Notes: a model not told the origin generated them from the sequence alone. Numbered from the stretch's first letter, positions 28,448-38,527 are shown. The stretch: 64,000 bases of DNA from Methylophaga pinxianii (GCF_020447225.1 NZ_JAJAEO010000183.1:21257-85256), one strand, 5' to 3'. Translations and numbers: made by a program.

Positions 28448-28476
28448 TTGACAACACACATTAAAGTCCTTAACTT
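28448..28476 (+). promoter_or_regulatory. Sigma-70-type promoter of flrA
   Basis: Perfect -35 TTGACA (28448-28453), 17-base spacer, -10 TAACTT (28471-28476, 3 of 6). It lies about 60 bases before the flrA start. No GG-N10-GC element is seen here, fitting a class I master regulator gene. Confidence 0.55.
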
Positions 28477-28539
28477 GAATTAGCAATCCCTACAGTAAAA
28501 CCGACAGGTTCAGGAGTGATCTTGTCTTCAGGAGCAGTT

Positions 28540-30027
28540 ATGAATGTGTGTAATATCTTGGTGATAGATATTGAGCCTCAACGCCGAGAGACACTTTCCA
28601 CGCTAATAGCGTTTGTAAATTGTCACGCCGTCGTCGTGACAGACATGGAAAGTTGGTTTGATAACATTTCTGATTTAGATGATATCGCAATGGCCCTGGT
28701 GGGTGATTGTGGTGGTGTGAACCAGACGAAACAACTCCTTAGAGAATTGGTCAACCACGAAGCAAGAATTCCTGTATTTACTCTGGGTTATCCTGAAAAT
28801 GGTATGAGTGAATTTCCCGGCGCACTTGGTTCGCTGAGTTATCCAGTCAAATATCCCCAGCTCAATAATGCTTTGCAACAAGCTTCTGTTTATAAAAATC
28901 AAGCTGAAAATACACTAGAGACGGAACCTTTGTTTCGTTCCCTGGTGGGCAATAGTGCAAAGATGAAGCTCGTGCAGAAAATGATTCAACAGGTGTCAGA
29001 TTCTGAAGCGAATGTCTTGGTATTGGGTGAGTCCGGAACGGGTAAAGAGGTAGTTGCCCGTAACCTGCATTACTTTTCCTCCCGTCGTGAAAAACCCTTT
29101 GTGCCGGTAAATTGTGGTGCAATCCCAGGTGAATTGCTAGAAAGTGAGTTGTTTGGACATGAGAAAGGGGCTTTTACCGGGGCAATAACGGCTCGTAAAG
29201 GTCGCTTTGAAATGGCCGAGGGTGGCACACTGTTTCTTGATGAAATTGGCGACATGCCCATGCCTATGCAGGTTAAGCTGCTCAGAGTTTTACAGGAAAG
29301 AACCTTTGAACGGGTTGGCAGTAATAAAACCCAAAAAGCCAACGTCAGAGTGATCGCGGCAACCCACCGTAATCTTGAAACCCATATTGGTGATGGTCGT
29401 TTCCGAGAGGATTTATTTTACAGACTCAATGTGTTTCCGATTGAGATGCCAGCATTACGTGAACGACCGGAAGATATTCCATTACTCATACACGAGCTGA
29501 CACAACGTATCGAGCACGAGAATCGTGGAGCAGTCAGATTTACTCCTGCAGCAATTGCTTCTTTATGTCGCTATAGCTGGCCTGGAAATGTTCGGGAATT
29601 GGCGAATGTGGTTGAGCGTTTGGTCATATTGTATCCCTATGGCACGGTAGATTTTGACGATCTACCAGAAAAATACCAAATTGAAGGTGAGCCATTGGCG
29701 GATATCGTTACTGAGGCTATTTCAGCCCGAACCGAGTCCGCTACTGCTTTAAAAGTCACTGCACTGAATCAGTCGTCACAACCAGGTAAAAACGTTAACA
29801 GCCATAATTCCACTAACGATATGCTGATACAAATGGACAGCATACCTGAGGATGGCCTGGACTTAAGAGAGCATTTGGCCAATCTGGAATATTTACTCAT
29901 CAAACAAGCACTGGATGAAGCGGCTGGCGTGGTGGCACATGCTGCAAGCAGATTAAAAATGCGTCGGACTACGCTGGTGGAAAAGATGCGTAAATATGGT
30001 ATTCAACGAGATGTGGAAATTAATTAG
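28540..30027 (+). CDS. flrA: Flagellar master regulator FlrA/FleQ (sigma-54 activator)
   Basis: A 495-residue enhancer-binding protein. Residues 1-115 form a FleQ-type receiver-like domain that lacks a normal acidic phosphorylation pocket. A sigma-54 AAA+ domain follows with Walker A GESGTGKE (about 163-170), the sigma-54 contact loop GAFTGA (about 210-215), and a WPGNVREL motif. The C-terminal Fis-type helix-turn-helix is HAASRLKMRRTTLVEKMRKYG. ATG 28540 is preceded by GGAG at 5 bases; an upstream GTG at 28516 is less likely. It heads the flagellar cascade and in relatives is controlled by FleN/FlhG and c-di-GMP. Confidence 0.92.
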   Translation: MNVCNILVIDIEPQRRETLSTLIAFVNCHAVVVTDMESWFDNISDLDDIAMALVGDCGGVNQTKQLLRELVNHEARIPVFTLGYPENGMSEFPGALGSLSYPVKYPQLNNALQQASVYKNQAENTLETEPLFRSLVGNSAKMKLVQKMIQQVSDSEANVLVLGESGTGKEVVARNLHYFSSRREKPFVPVNCGAIPGELLESELFGHEKGAFTGAITARKGRFEMAEGGTLFLDEIGDMPMPMQVKLLRVLQERTFERVGSNKTQKANVRVIAATHRNLETHIGDGRFREDLFYRLNVFPIEMPALRERPEDIPLLIHELTQRIEHENRGAVRFTPAAIASLCRYSWPGNVRELANVVERLVILYPYGTVDFDDLPEKYQIEGEPLADIVTEAISARTESATALKVTALNQSSQPGKNVNSHNSTNDMLIQMDSIPEDGLDLREHLANLEYLLIKQALDEAAGVVAHAASRLKMRRTTLVEKMRKYGIQRDVEIN

Positions 30028-30101
30028 TTTCAGCGCCTGAATTTTGACTCAAAAATAAATAAAATTAAAATAACCTGTTGATTTTAAATATATAAAAAAC
30101 A

Positions 30102-30117
30102 GGGCATGTATTTTGCT
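30102..30117 (+). promoter_or_regulatory. Sigma-54 promoter of flrBC
   Basis: GGGCATGTATTTTGCT: GG at 30103-30104, 10 bases, GC at 30115-30116, TTGC -12 half intact. About 37 bases before the flrB ATG. The upstream 60 bases are very A/T-rich. Confidence 0.75.
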
Positions 30118-30121
30118 ATGA

Positions 30122-30143
30122 CACTAATGAAAACACATTAGTG
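30122..30143 (+). promoter_or_regulatory. Inverted repeat in flrB leader touching the ribosome-binding site
   Basis: CACTAATG, loop AAAACA, CATTAGTG is a perfect 8-bp inverted repeat (30122-30129 and 30136-30143). Its right arm ends on the first base of GGAG (30143-30146), the flrB ribosome-binding site, 7 bases before the ATG. It may be an mRNA hairpin that limits flrB translation or a dyad operator just after the transcription start. Confidence 0.55.
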
Positions 30144-30153
30144 GAGCAAAAAA

Positions 30154-31338
30154 ATGAACCTGAAATGGCCTGAGATAACCCTTCAGAGCGAAAGCCTTGC
30201 GTTAAAGCCAGCTCCGCCATTAAAGCGGACAGTAAAAGCAAAAGCTGAAAATTCTCCGGTATGGATCCCACCCGTTAGTCCAAAAAAGCTGCCGACTTCT
30301 GAGAGCCGAATTGCTGACCGGCTAAGCAGCTTGCTTGCGGTTATTCCCGGTGGTGTTGTGGTCATTGATGGTTCTGGACTGGTTCAGGATTGCAATCAAG
30401 TTGCCATTAATCTGCTGGGCGAGCCACTGACCGGTCAGCGCTGGGTTGATGTCATCAAACGGGCGTTTAAACCTCGGGAAGATGATGGTCATGATGTCTC
30501 GCTGGCGGATGGGCGTCTGGTGCATATATCAACCAGTCCGTTAGATAAAGAACCTGGTCAGATTATATTACTTCAGGAAGTCACTGAAACTCGCCAACTA
30601 CAACGTAAGGTGGCGCATTTGCAACGGCTATCAGCCATGGGAGAAATGGCAGCGCGCCTTGCTCATCAAATTCGTACCCCTTTATCCTCTGCCACATTGT
30701 ATCTGGCTCCACTACTCAAGCCTGAGACAGAACAAACCACCCAATTGAAATTTGCTCGTCGTTTACATGAAAGTCTGAGTCATATGGAGCAATTGGTTCG
30801 CAACATGCTGGCTTTTTCCAGAGGCGACATGAATAGCACTGCCCCTGTCAGTGTCAACGCGTTAATTGACGAGTTGGTCCAACAATTTATCTCCCAGCCG
30901 GAAAGCGAATCACTGAATGTACAGGTCATTAATCTGGTTAATGATGGCTATGTTTACGGCTGCCAGCCAGCATTAGTCAGTGCATTGAATAATCTACTGA
31001 ATAATGCCCGTCAAGCTTGCGGTGAGTCAGGGAAAATTACGATTCATGCTGACTATGCTGAGGAAGATCAGCAGCAGTTTATCGAAATAAGTGTAGAAGA
31101 TAACGGTGTTGGTATTGCTGAAGTCGATTACGACAAGATCTTGCAGCCCTTTTATACCACCCGATCGGCCGGAACAGGACTGGGGCTCGCGGTTGTACAG
31201 TCAGTTGCTCGAGCACATAAAGGCATGTTGTGGCTGGATAGTGAACAAGGCGTTGGCAGTACTTTTTGTTTGCGCCTACCCGTTTATCGACCAGTGAATA
31301 TGGCAAAAGAAACAATGCAAACAGGAGCGCATGTATGA
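30154..31338 (+). CDS. flrB: Flagellar sensor histidine kinase FlrB/FleS
   Basis: A 394-residue soluble kinase. A PAS domain (about 55-150) is followed by the HisKA helix with phospho-accepting His171 in LAHQIRTPLSS. The HATPase region has N-box LNNLLNNARQACG, VEDNGVGI and GTGLGLAVVQS. No membrane segment is present. It phosphorylates FlrC. Its stop overlaps the flrC start (ATGA), so the pair is translationally coupled. Confidence 0.92.
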   Translation: MNLKWPEITLQSESLALKPAPPLKRTVKAKAENSPVWIPPVSPKKLPTSESRIADRLSSLLAVIPGGVVVIDGSGLVQDCNQVAINLLGEPLTGQRWVDVIKRAFKPREDDGHDVSLADGRLVHISTSPLDKEPGQIILLQEVTETRQLQRKVAHLQRLSAMGEMAARLAHQIRTPLSSATLYLAPLLKPETEQTTQLKFARRLHESLSHMEQLVRNMLAFSRGDMNSTAPVSVNALIDELVQQFISQPESESLNVQVINLVNDGYVYGCQPALVSALNNLLNNARQACGESGKITIHADYAEEDQQQFIEISVEDNGVGIAEVDYDKILQPFYTTRSAGTGLGLAVVQSVARAHKGMLWLDSEQGVGSTFCLRLPVYRPVNMAKETMQTGAHV

Positions 31339-32720
31339 CTCAATCAATGATTATGGTGGTAGAAGATGATGCCAACTTACGCATTGCGTTGTGTGACACC
31401 TTAGAGTTAGCTGGATACAAAGTCACCGCAACGGATCACGGTCAGAAAGCCCTCGACAAGCTGGCTAATGAACCGATTGGATTATTGCTCAGTGATTTAC
31501 AGATGCAACCAATGGATGGGCATACCTTATTGAAAAAAGCACGAGCAATGTTGCCTTCTTTACCCGTTGTGTTGATGACAGCTTATGGTTCAGTACAAAG
31601 TGCTGTAGAAGCCATGCATGAAGGGGCTTGTGACTACTTAATGAAACCTTTTGAAGCGGATGATTTATTACAACGAGTACAGCGATATGTCCGTATGTTA
31701 CCTGTCAGTGATGATATGGTTGCTGCCGCAAAATCATCTGTTGATTTACAGGCATTAGCACGACGAGTTGCTGATACCGATGCAACGGTTTTGATTAATG
31801 GGGAGAGTGGTACCGGTAAAGAAGTACTGGCAAGATTTATTCACCGCCATTCACCCCGTAAAGATGGACCCTTTGTGGCGATTAACTGTGCGGCCATACC
31901 AGAGTCAATGCTGGAAGCCACTTTATTTGGCTATGAAAAAGGTGCTTTCACTGGTGCTGCACAAGCCTATGCGGGTAAGTTTGAACAGGCTAACCAGGGA
32001 ACCATATTGCTGGATGAGATAACCGAAATGGATATTTCCTTACAGGCAAAATTACTACGCGTACTTCAAGAGCGTGAAGTGGAACGTCTGGGTGGCAGAA
32101 AAACTTTGTCGTTGGATGTCCGCGTACTGGCAACTACGAACCGCACGTTACGAGATGAAGTAAAAGCCGGTCGCTTCAGAGAAGATTTATTTTATCGTTT
32201 GAACGTTTTCCCACTGCAATTACTGCCGCTACGGGAAAGACCAGAGGATATTGTGCCATTAGCCCGGCAGTTGCTAGAAAGGCATTGCCAGCATAGTGGC
32301 CGGGTAGCGCCACATTTTGATAGCGAGGCACAACTCAAATTGGCTCAACATAGCTGGCGTGGCAATGTCCGAGAATTGGACAATGTGATTCAGCGAGCGT
32401 TAATTTTGCAAAGCGGCTCGCTGATCAAGGCGGAAGATCTGGCTTATGAAGCCACAACTGCAACACCATCAAATGATGCTCCGGCTCAATCGTCACAGAT
32501 TCCGTTACAGCATGACAGTATCGTGGCGGATGATAATAGCGATGACCTGCGTAGTCATGAACAGCGTCATATTCTCGACGTACTTGCCAAACATCGTGGT
32601 AGTCGCCGAGAAACAGCAAAAGAATTAGGGATCAGTGAGCGTACCTTACGTTACAAAATCTCACGGTTTAGGGAACAGGGTGTGGCTATCCCCGGAAAAT
32701 TTGGCAAGAAGTCTGCATAA
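31335..32720 (+). CDS. flrC: Flagellar response regulator FlrC/FleR (sigma-54 activator)
   Basis: A 461-residue NtrC-type activator of class III flagellar genes. Receiver domain with phospho-acceptor Asp54 in LLLSDLQMQPMDG and the YLMKPF Lys. AAA+ domain with GESGTGKE, sigma-54 loop GAFTGA and HSWRGNVREL. C-terminal Fis-type helix-turn-helix RETAKELGISERTLRYKISRF. ATG 31335 is chosen because AGGAG lies 7 bases upstream and it makes a 4-base overlap with flrB; the longer reading from 31266 is not needed. The fliE promoter lies inside its last codons. Confidence 0.93.
   Translation: MTQSMIMVVEDDANLRIALCDTLELAGYKVTATDHGQKALDKLANEPIGLLLSDLQMQPMDGHTLLKKARAMLPSLPVVLMTAYGSVQSAVEAMHEGACDYLMKPFEADDLLQRVQRYVRMLPVSDDMVAAAKSSVDLQALARRVADTDATVLINGESGTGKEVLARFIHRHSPRKDGPFVAINCAAIPESMLEATLFGYEKGAFTGAAQAYAGKFEQANQGTILLDEITEMDISLQAKLLRVLQEREVERLGGRKTLSLDVRVLATTNRTLRDEVKAGRFREDLFYRLNVFPLQLLPLRERPEDIVPLARQLLERHCQHSGRVAPHFDSEAQLKLAQHSWRGNVRELDNVIQRALILQSGSLIKAEDLAYEATTATPSNDAPAQSSQIPLQHDSIVADDNSDDLRSHEQRHILDVLAKHRGSRRETAKELGISERTLRYKISRFREQGVAIPGKFGKKSA
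32702..32717 (+). promoter_or_regulatory. Sigma-54 promoter of fliEFGHIJ
   Basis: TGGCAAGAAGTCTGCA: GG at 32703-32704, 10 bases, GC at 32715-32716. It overlaps the end of flrC and is 48 bases before fliE. Confidence 0.75.
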
Positions 32721-32764
32721 CCCAATCCAGCATTCATTAAGTTATAAAAAGCGAGAAAGAACTC

Positions 32765-33097
32765 ATGATAAAAGCTATTGATCCTAACCAGTTGCTGACA
32801 CAAATGCGGGCAATGCAAACCCAGGCAAATCAGTCTATGCCTTTACCTGCAGAGCAAACCCAGCCCAGCGGCCGAGTAGACTTTGCAGATTTAATGAAAA
32901 ATGCAGTTGATAAAGTGAATGAAACACAACAAACCGCAGGTCAATTACGCACCGCTTTTGAATTGGGCGATCCTAATGTGAATTTAACGGATGTCATGAT
33001 TGCCTCGCAAAAATCCAGTGTGGCCTTTGATGCAACTATTCAGGTGCGCAACAAGCTGATTGAGGCATATCAAGAAGTCATGAGAATGTCGATTTAA
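32765..33097 (+). CDS. fliE: Flagellar MS-ring/rod adaptor FliE
   Basis: A 110-residue protein joining the MS ring to the rod. C-terminal pattern LTDVMIASQKSSVAFDATIQVRNKLIEAYQEVMRMSI is the FliE signature. N-terminal half is low-complexity, with DFADLMKNAVDKVNETQ at the centre. Normal length. Confidence 0.94.
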   Translation: MIKAIDPNQLLTQMRAMQTQANQSMPLPAEQTQPSGRVDFADLMKNAVDKVNETQQTAGQLRTAFELGDPNVNLTDVMIASQKSSVAFDATIQVRNKLIEAYQEVMRMSI

Positions 33098-33126
33098 TGG
33101 TGTTGATTTAACTGAAGAGCCTGAAT

Positions 33127-34818
33127 ATGGAAAATGCACCAGCTACAAAAGCAAATACATTTGCTGCCAATACACCTCTGGCAGTAATGCAGAATAATAT
33201 CTCGCGTCAACCGATTACCAAGCAGATCATGTTTCTATTGGCAATTGCCGCCAGTATTGCCGTGGGCGGGTATGTTTTTATGTGGTCTCAGACACCTTCA
33301 TATCAGGTGTTGTTTTCAGGTATGGAAGCGCAGGAGTCTTCAGAAGTAGCTACCGTGCTGCAACAAATGCAGATCGACTATAAATTGGATCCAACGACCG
33401 GAGCCTTATTAGTTCCTGCATCAGAAGTTCAAGGTTTACGTTTACGTCTGGCGGCTGAGGGTTTACCGCGCAGCTCTGCCCAAGGCATGGAAATTTTAAG
33501 TCAGGAACAAGGTTTTGGTACCAGCCAGTTTATCGAACAGGCTCGTTATCAGCGGGCGATGGAGCAGGAGCTTGCTCGTTCAGTAGCAGAATTACAAAAT
33601 GTTCGTAGCGCTCGCGTTCATCTGGCTATCCCAAAACAATCTGTATTTGTTCGTGAACGTAAGCCACCAACAGCTTCCGTCGTTTTAAATATGTATACTG
33701 GACGAACGTTGGAACGGGAGCATATTGCTGCAATCACCCACATGGTCGCAGCCAGTATCCCGAATATGAAAAGCAGTGATGTAACGGTTGTAGATCAGCG
33801 GGGTAATTTGCTCAGTCAGCCTGAACGCAGTACTAGCATGGCGTTAAGTGATACGCAGTTAGAATTCACCCAAAAGCTTGAACAGTTATATATCAGCCGT
33901 ATTGAAGATATTCTGACTCCCATTGTGGGCATGAATGGCGTACGTGCTCAAGTTGTAGCAGACGTTGATTTCACTGTGACTGAACAGACCCAAGAGAGTT
34001 ACAACCCCGATTTGGCTGCACTACGGAGCGAACAATTAGCAGAAGAAGAGCGTGTAGGTGCTTTGGGCCCCATGGGTGTACCTGGTGCTCTAACCAACCA
34101 GCCCCCTGGCGGTGGCGTCGCGCCGGAGGAAGCGGTTCAGGAAAATGTTGATGAAGACGGTGAAGTCGTAACGAATACGGTTACACCGGGTTCAACTAGC
34201 AAACGCACTACGCGTAATTTTGAATTGGATCGAACTATCAGTCACAGTCGTCTGGCACCTGGCAATATTAAAAAGTTAAGTGTCGCCGTACTGGTTGATG
34301 AACCGACCACGACTGATGCAGAAGGAAATATTGTCTCCACACCAATGAGTGATGCTCAAATGGCCCGGATTAATACGCTGGTGATGGATGCTATTGGTTT
34401 TAATATGGCTCGCGGTGACAGTTTAAATGTGGTGAGTGCACCCTTTGTGACACCTGTTGAAGCAGAACCGCTGCCTGCTATTCCTTTATGGGAGCAGCCA
34501 TGGGTATGGGAAGTAGGTAAGCAGGTATTGGGTGCTCTGGTCGTTTTATTTCTGATTTTTGGTTTGATTCGGCCGGCCTTCAGAGATTTGAATAAATCAC
34601 CTGAAAAACAGATAGCCAATCAATCGGCGGAAAATGGCGAAGGCATGTCGGCAGAGCAGGTTTTGGCGGCAAGTAGTAAAAATGGAGAGGATATTGCTAA
34701 ACTGACGACTGGTTCTGAGCGCGTTGAACAGCATTTGACTAATATCCGTAGCTTAGTACAGCAGGACCCTGCGCTTGTTGCGCAAGTGGTAAAAAACTGG
34801 GCAGCGAGTGATGCATAA
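33127..34818 (+). CDS. fliF: Flagellar MS-ring protein FliF
   Basis: A 563-residue inner-membrane ring protein. Two membrane helices, about 31-51 and 459-479. The periplasmic part has the FliF/YscJ ring-building motifs YQVLFSGMEAQESSEV and AEGLPRSSAQGMEIL, then TRNFELDRTISHSR. The cytoplasmic C-terminus ends in the FliG-binding helix (LTNIRSLVQQDPALVAQVVKNWAA). Its stop overlaps the fliG start by one base. Confidence 0.96.
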   Translation: MENAPATKANTFAANTPLAVMQNNISRQPITKQIMFLLAIAASIAVGGYVFMWSQTPSYQVLFSGMEAQESSEVATVLQQMQIDYKLDPTTGALLVPASEVQGLRLRLAAEGLPRSSAQGMEILSQEQGFGTSQFIEQARYQRAMEQELARSVAELQNVRSARVHLAIPKQSVFVRERKPPTASVVLNMYTGRTLEREHIAAITHMVAASIPNMKSSDVTVVDQRGNLLSQPERSTSMALSDTQLEFTQKLEQLYISRIEDILTPIVGMNGVRAQVVADVDFTVTEQTQESYNPDLAALRSEQLAEEERVGALGPMGVPGALTNQPPGGGVAPEEAVQENVDEDGEVVTNTVTPGSTSKRTTRNFELDRTISHSRLAPGNIKKLSVAVLVDEPTTTDAEGNIVSTPMSDAQMARINTLVMDAIGFNMARGDSLNVVSAPFVTPVEAEPLPAIPLWEQPWVWEVGKQVLGALVVLFLIFGLIRPAFRDLNKSPEKQIANQSAENGEGMSAEQVLAASSKNGEDIAKLTTGSERVEQHLTNIRSLVQQDPALVAQVVKNWAASDA

Positions 34819-35831
34819 TGGCCGAACAACCCCGTAAGTTAACTGGTACAGAAAAAGCTGCTGTATTTCTCCGCTCGATAGGGGAAGAGGAAGCTGCTCA
34901 GGTACTCAAGCATATGGGACCGAAAGAAGTCCAGAAAATTGGTCAAGCCATGGCAACTTTAACCAATGTCACCCGCGTTGAAGTTGAAACTGTGTTGGAC
35001 AATTTTGTTACTACCGTGGAGCAAGAGACTGGGCTGGGCATAGGTTCTCATGACTATGTTCGAAAAATGCTGGTTGGAGCTCTGGGTGAAGAGCGTGCCG
35101 GGGGCTTACTCGACAGGATTCTTTCGGGTGGCAACACCAATGGACTTGAGCAATTAAAGTGGATGGATGCACGCGCTATCTATGAAGTCATCCGCTTGGA
35201 ACATCCGCAAATTGTTGCGATTGTCTGCTCTTTTTTAGATTCGGATCAGGCTGCACAAGTACTGGGTATGTTCCCGGAACGTGATCAAGCGGCAATATTA
35301 CTTCGAGTTGCGACATTAGATGGTGTACAACCTGCGGCCTTGAGTGAATTAAATGAAATTCTGGAAAAACAATTTAGTGGCAATGCTGGGGGCCAAACGG
35401 CGACGGTTGGTGGGCCTAAAACCGCAGCAGATATTCTGAATTTTGTTGAGGGAAGTCGCGAAGCTGCCATCATGGAAAAAATTAAAGAGGCAGAGCCCGA
35501 TTTGGGACAGAATATTGAAGATTTGATGTTTGTCTTCGATAACTTGATTGATGTAGATGATCGTGGCATGCAAACGTTGATGCGTGAAATTCAAACGGAT
35601 CAGTTACAACTGGCGCTCAAAGGTGCCGACGAAAATCTGAAAGAGAAATTTCTTAAAAATATGTCACAGCGTGCGGCAGAAATGTTACGTGATGATCTCG
35701 AAGCTATGGGGCCGGTTCGTGTCAGTGACGTTGAGGCGGCACAAAAATCCATACTGGCTACCGCACGGATGCTGTCTGAAAAAGGGGATATTGCATTAGG
35801 AAGCGGTGGTGGCGGTGATGACTTCATCTGA
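34818..35831 (+). CDS. fliG: Flagellar motor switch protein FliG
   Basis: A 337-residue rotor protein that contacts the stator and FliF/FliM. N-terminal KLTGTEKAAVFLRSIGEEEAAQVLKHMGPKEV. Middle domain with EHPQIVAIVCSFLDSDQAAQVL (EHPQ motif). The torque helix region near MQTLMREIQTDQLQLALKGADENLKEKFLKNMSQRAAEMLRDDLEAMGPVRVSDVEAAQK carries the usual charged residues. Overlaps fliH by 14 bases. Confidence 0.97.
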   Translation: MAEQPRKLTGTEKAAVFLRSIGEEEAAQVLKHMGPKEVQKIGQAMATLTNVTRVEVETVLDNFVTTVEQETGLGIGSHDYVRKMLVGALGEERAGGLLDRILSGGNTNGLEQLKWMDARAIYEVIRLEHPQIVAIVCSFLDSDQAAQVLGMFPERDQAAILLRVATLDGVQPAALSELNEILEKQFSGNAGGQTATVGGPKTAADILNFVEGSREAAIMEKIKEAEPDLGQNIEDLMFVFDNLIDVDDRGMQTLMREIQTDQLQLALKGADENLKEKFLKNMSQRAAEMLRDDLEAMGPVRVSDVEAAQKSILATARMLSEKGDIALGSGGGGDDFI

Positions 35832-36504
35832 TGATCTTTACACCACTGAGCATGCAAATGTTTTATCTGCCGAAGAGCTCGCTAATGCGTATGAACGTTG
35901 GGAAATTCCTCGTGTAGTATCTGTTTCAGATGTTGAAGCGGAGCAAACGAATCCGCTCACTGTTGAAGCGTTAGAAGCCGTTCAGCAAGCTGCTCAGGAG
36001 GAGGGGTTTAAGCTGGGGTATGATGAAGGTTATCAGCAAGGCCATGAGGCAGGCTTAAAGGCTGGTGAAGCCGATATCCTGCATCAGGCACAACAATGGA
36101 AGTCTTTGATCGAGAGTCTCAATAACCCGCTTAAAAAAGTCGATACCATTGTCGAAAATGACTTGCTGTCGATGGTCAGTCTGCTCGTTCGTCAGATGAT
36201 TTACCAGGAAATCCAACAACGTCCCGAACTGATCTTAACGGCCATCCGTGAAGCGCTTGCGGTGTTGCCGGTCAGCGATCGGCAATTAAAAGTGTATCTT
36301 AACCCTGAAGACATGGAGCTGGTCAAAAATGGCTTGAAACTGGATGAGAATACCGGCTGGCAATGGTATGAAGATCCACTGGTCAGTCGTGGTGGAGCTA
36401 AGCTGGTGACCGCCGATACCACAATTGATGCGACTGTCGAAACCCGGCTCAACAATCTGATTTCCAGATTGCTGAATCAAGAAAACCACTATGAATCCAG
36501 CTGA
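35818..36504 (+). CDS. fliH: Flagellar export ATPase regulator FliH
   Basis: A 228-residue cytoplasmic regulator of FliI. It has the glycine-spaced helix [24 protein letters not shown] (GxxxG repeats), followed by the FliH/YscL C-terminal domain ([25 protein letters not shown], then [16 protein letters not shown]). ATG 35818 lies inside the fliG end. Overlaps fliI by 14 bases, indicating coupling. Confidence 0.92.
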   Translation: MTSSDDLYTTEHANVLSAEELANAYERWEIPRVVSVSDVEAEQTNPLTVEALEAVQQAAQEEGFKLGYDEGYQQGHEAGLKAGEADILHQAQQWKSLIESLNNPLKKVDTIVENDLLSMVSLLVRQMIYQEIQQRPELILTAIREALAVLPVSDRQLKVYLNPEDMELVKNGLKLDENTGWQWYEDPLVSRGGAKLVTADTTIDATVETRLNNLISRLLNQENHYESS

Positions 36505-37909
36505 ATTATTTAATCCTTCATTGCCGTTACAGCAACGTATGCAGCAGCATCTGGAGCGTTTAGCGGCAGACAGTGAGACACCCATTACTATTGAAGGTCG
36601 TCTCACTCGAATGGTGGGGTTAACATTGGAAGCTGTCGGGTTTCAGGCATCCATTGGCAGTCGCTGTGAAATCTATGCACCGGGACGAGAACCGGTGGAA
36701 GCCGAAGTTGTGGGTTTTCACGACGAAACACTTTATCTGATGCCCACCGGCAATATCCGCGGCCTGGTACCAAATGCACGGGTAAGACCCATTCGCAGTG
36801 ATTCCCAGGTACCTGTAGGTGATGCTTTATTAGGCCGTATTGTTGATGGGGCAGGTAAACCACTGGATGGTCGTGGTCCTCTAAAAGTAAAAGATAAAGT
36901 CCCACTTCACGGGAAAATAGTTAATCCATTATCACGGGCCCCGGTCAGACAGCACCTGGATGTTGGAGTGCGTGCTATCAACGCTCTTATGACTGTAGGC
37001 CGTGGCCAACGGATGGGGTTGTTTGCCGGCAGTGGTGTGGGTAAAAGTGTTTTGTTGGGCATGATGACGCGTTTTACTGAGGCCGATGTTATCGTCGTCG
37101 GTCTCATCGGTGAACGTGGTCGTGAAGTTAAAGAGTTTATTGAGGATATATTGGGTGAAGAGGGGTTAAAGCGTGCCGTCGTAGTGGCTTCCCCTGCTGA
37201 CCATTCTCCATTGATGCGACTGCATGGGGCGATGTTAGCGACCAGCATTGCTGAGTATTTCCGCGATCAGGGTAAGCAGGTTCTGTTATTAATGGATTCG
37301 CTGACACGATTTGCTCAGGCACAGCGTGAAATTGCGCTGGCAGTTGGTGAGCCACCGGCTACCAAAGGTTATCCTCCCTCCGTTTTTTCTTTATTACCGC
37401 AGCTTGTTGAACGGGCGGGAAGCGGTGAAGTCGGTGGTGGAGCTATCACAGCAATTTATACCGTACTTACTGAAGGCGATGATCAGCAGGATCCTGTGGC
37501 TGATGCTGCTCGTGCAATACTTGATGGACATATTGTCTTATCACGCCAGTTAGCCGAAGCCGGTCATTATCCTGCTATTGATGTGGAAGCTTCTATCAGC
37601 CGTGTTATGCCACAGGTGGTGGATGCCAAACACTTGCAGCTCGCTCAACAGTTCAAACAGATTTACTCTACCTACCGCCAAAATCAGGATCTGATTACCA
37701 TTGGTGCATATCAAGCTGGTAGTGATCGTCACATTGATGAAGCGATAAATCGATACCCTGCATTATCAGCCATGTTGAAACAAGACATGCATGTGGCGCA
37801 TGATTGGAACAGTAGTGTTCAGGCATTGCAGAAACTGGCTTTTGGTCAAATGAATAATCCGCAGCAATTAAACGGACAACTGATGACGGCTGAGTCACGT
37901 AAATTCTGA
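36491..37909 (+). CDS. fliI: Flagellar type III export ATPase FliI
   Basis: A 472-residue F1-beta-like ATPase energising export. Walker A GSGVGKSV at about 180-187, then [20 protein letters not shown], Walker [37 protein letters not shown] and the ATPase alpha/beta signature near [14 protein letters not shown]. Full length. Confidence 0.97.
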   Translation: MNPAELFNPSLPLQQRMQQHLERLAADSETPITIEGRLTRMVGLTLEAVGFQASIGSRCEIYAPGREPVEAEVVGFHDETLYLMPTGNIRGLVPNARVRPIRSDSQVPVGDALLGRIVDGAGKPLDGRGPLKVKDKVPLHGKIVNPLSRAPVRQHLDVGVRAINALMTVGRGQRMGLFAGSGVGKSVLLGMMTRFTEADVIVVGLIGERGREVKEFIEDILGEEGLKRAVVVASPADHSPLMRLHGAMLATSIAEYFRDQGKQVLLLMDSLTRFAQAQREIALAVGEPPATKGYPPSVFSLLPQLVERAGSGEVGGGAITAIYTVLTEGDDQQDPVADAARAILDGHIVLSRQLAEAGHYPAIDVEASISRVMPQVVDAKHLQLAQQFKQIYSTYRQNQDLITIGAYQAGSDRHIDEAINRYPALSAMLKQDMHVAHDWNSSVQALQKLAFGQMNNPQQLNGQLMTAESRKF

Positions 37910-37946
37910 TTTCAATCGGCGCAGCAATGATGGGTGAAAAATTGAT

Positions 37947-38390
37947 ATGACACGGGCCACCAAATTGATTCCAGTCATTGAAATGGCAAGTCGTGAGACG
38001 GATAAGGCCATGCAAAGTCTGGTTCATGCCAATAGCGTGCTTGAGCAGGAAAGAAATCAGTTGAATGATTTACTGCGTTACCGTGAAGAATATTTGCAAC
38101 AATTTCGTCAGGGTAATGCTATGCAAATGAGTGCCCGTAAGGCCATTGATTTAAGATCATTTCTCGCGCAATTAGATAATGCGATAAGAATGCAGCAGAA
38201 ACACGTCGAGCAGTGTTTTATGCAGACTCAAAAACAACAACAGCTATGGTTACAGGCCAGAAACAAACAACAGTCGATCGAATCCCTCAAACAACGCTAT
38301 CAAAAAGAAGCCGAACAGCGGCAGTATAAACAGGAGCAGCGGCTTGCTGATGAGCATACCGCGATGCTCTGGTCTCGTAAGCACAAATAA
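37947..38390 (+). CDS. fliJ: Flagellar export chaperone FliJ
   Basis: A 147-residue, almost wholly helical coiled-coil protein, as FliJ is. It contains the family pattern LEQERNQLNDLLRYREEYLQQFRQG and a Q/R-rich second helix with SIESLKQRYQKEAEQRQ. Located after fliI, last of the fliE operon. The ribosome-binding site is weak. Confidence 0.88.
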   Translation: MTRATKLIPVIEMASRETDKAMQSLVHANSVLEQERNQLNDLLRYREEYLQQFRQGNAMQMSARKAIDLRSFLAQLDNAIRMQQKHVEQCFMQTQKQQQLWLQARNKQQSIESLKQRYQKEAEQRQYKQEQRLADEHTAMLWSRKHK

Positions 38391-38394
38391 ACAC

Positions 38395-38410
38395 TGGCAT
38401 AGTCTCTGCA
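38395..38410 (+). promoter_or_regulatory. Sigma-54 promoter of the STAS-cheYAW operon
   Basis: TGGCATAGTCTCTGCA: GG at 38396-38397, 10 bases, GC at 38408-38409. It starts 4 bases after the fliJ stop, 118 bases before the STAS gene ATG, so a leader of roughly 100 bases is expected. Confidence 0.75.
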
Positions 38411-38527
38411 TTGTTCCATGAAAGCGGACAATATCTGTGTAACAAATGATTTTAAATCGTTTAAAACGCATTGATTTTGTTAGGGGCCGGTATTTGGCGG
38501 CAAAAAATCGTTATTTAAAACAATTTT

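Noticed and set aside
35806-35817. Upstream GTG start for fliH
   Set aside because: ATG 35818 gives the normal FliH N-terminus and a typical 14-base overlap.
38440-38500. Possible sigma-28 promoter (TAAAAC ... GCCGGTAT) before the STAS gene
   Set aside because: The spacing is 5 bases too long for FliA; the sigma-54 element at 38395 is better.
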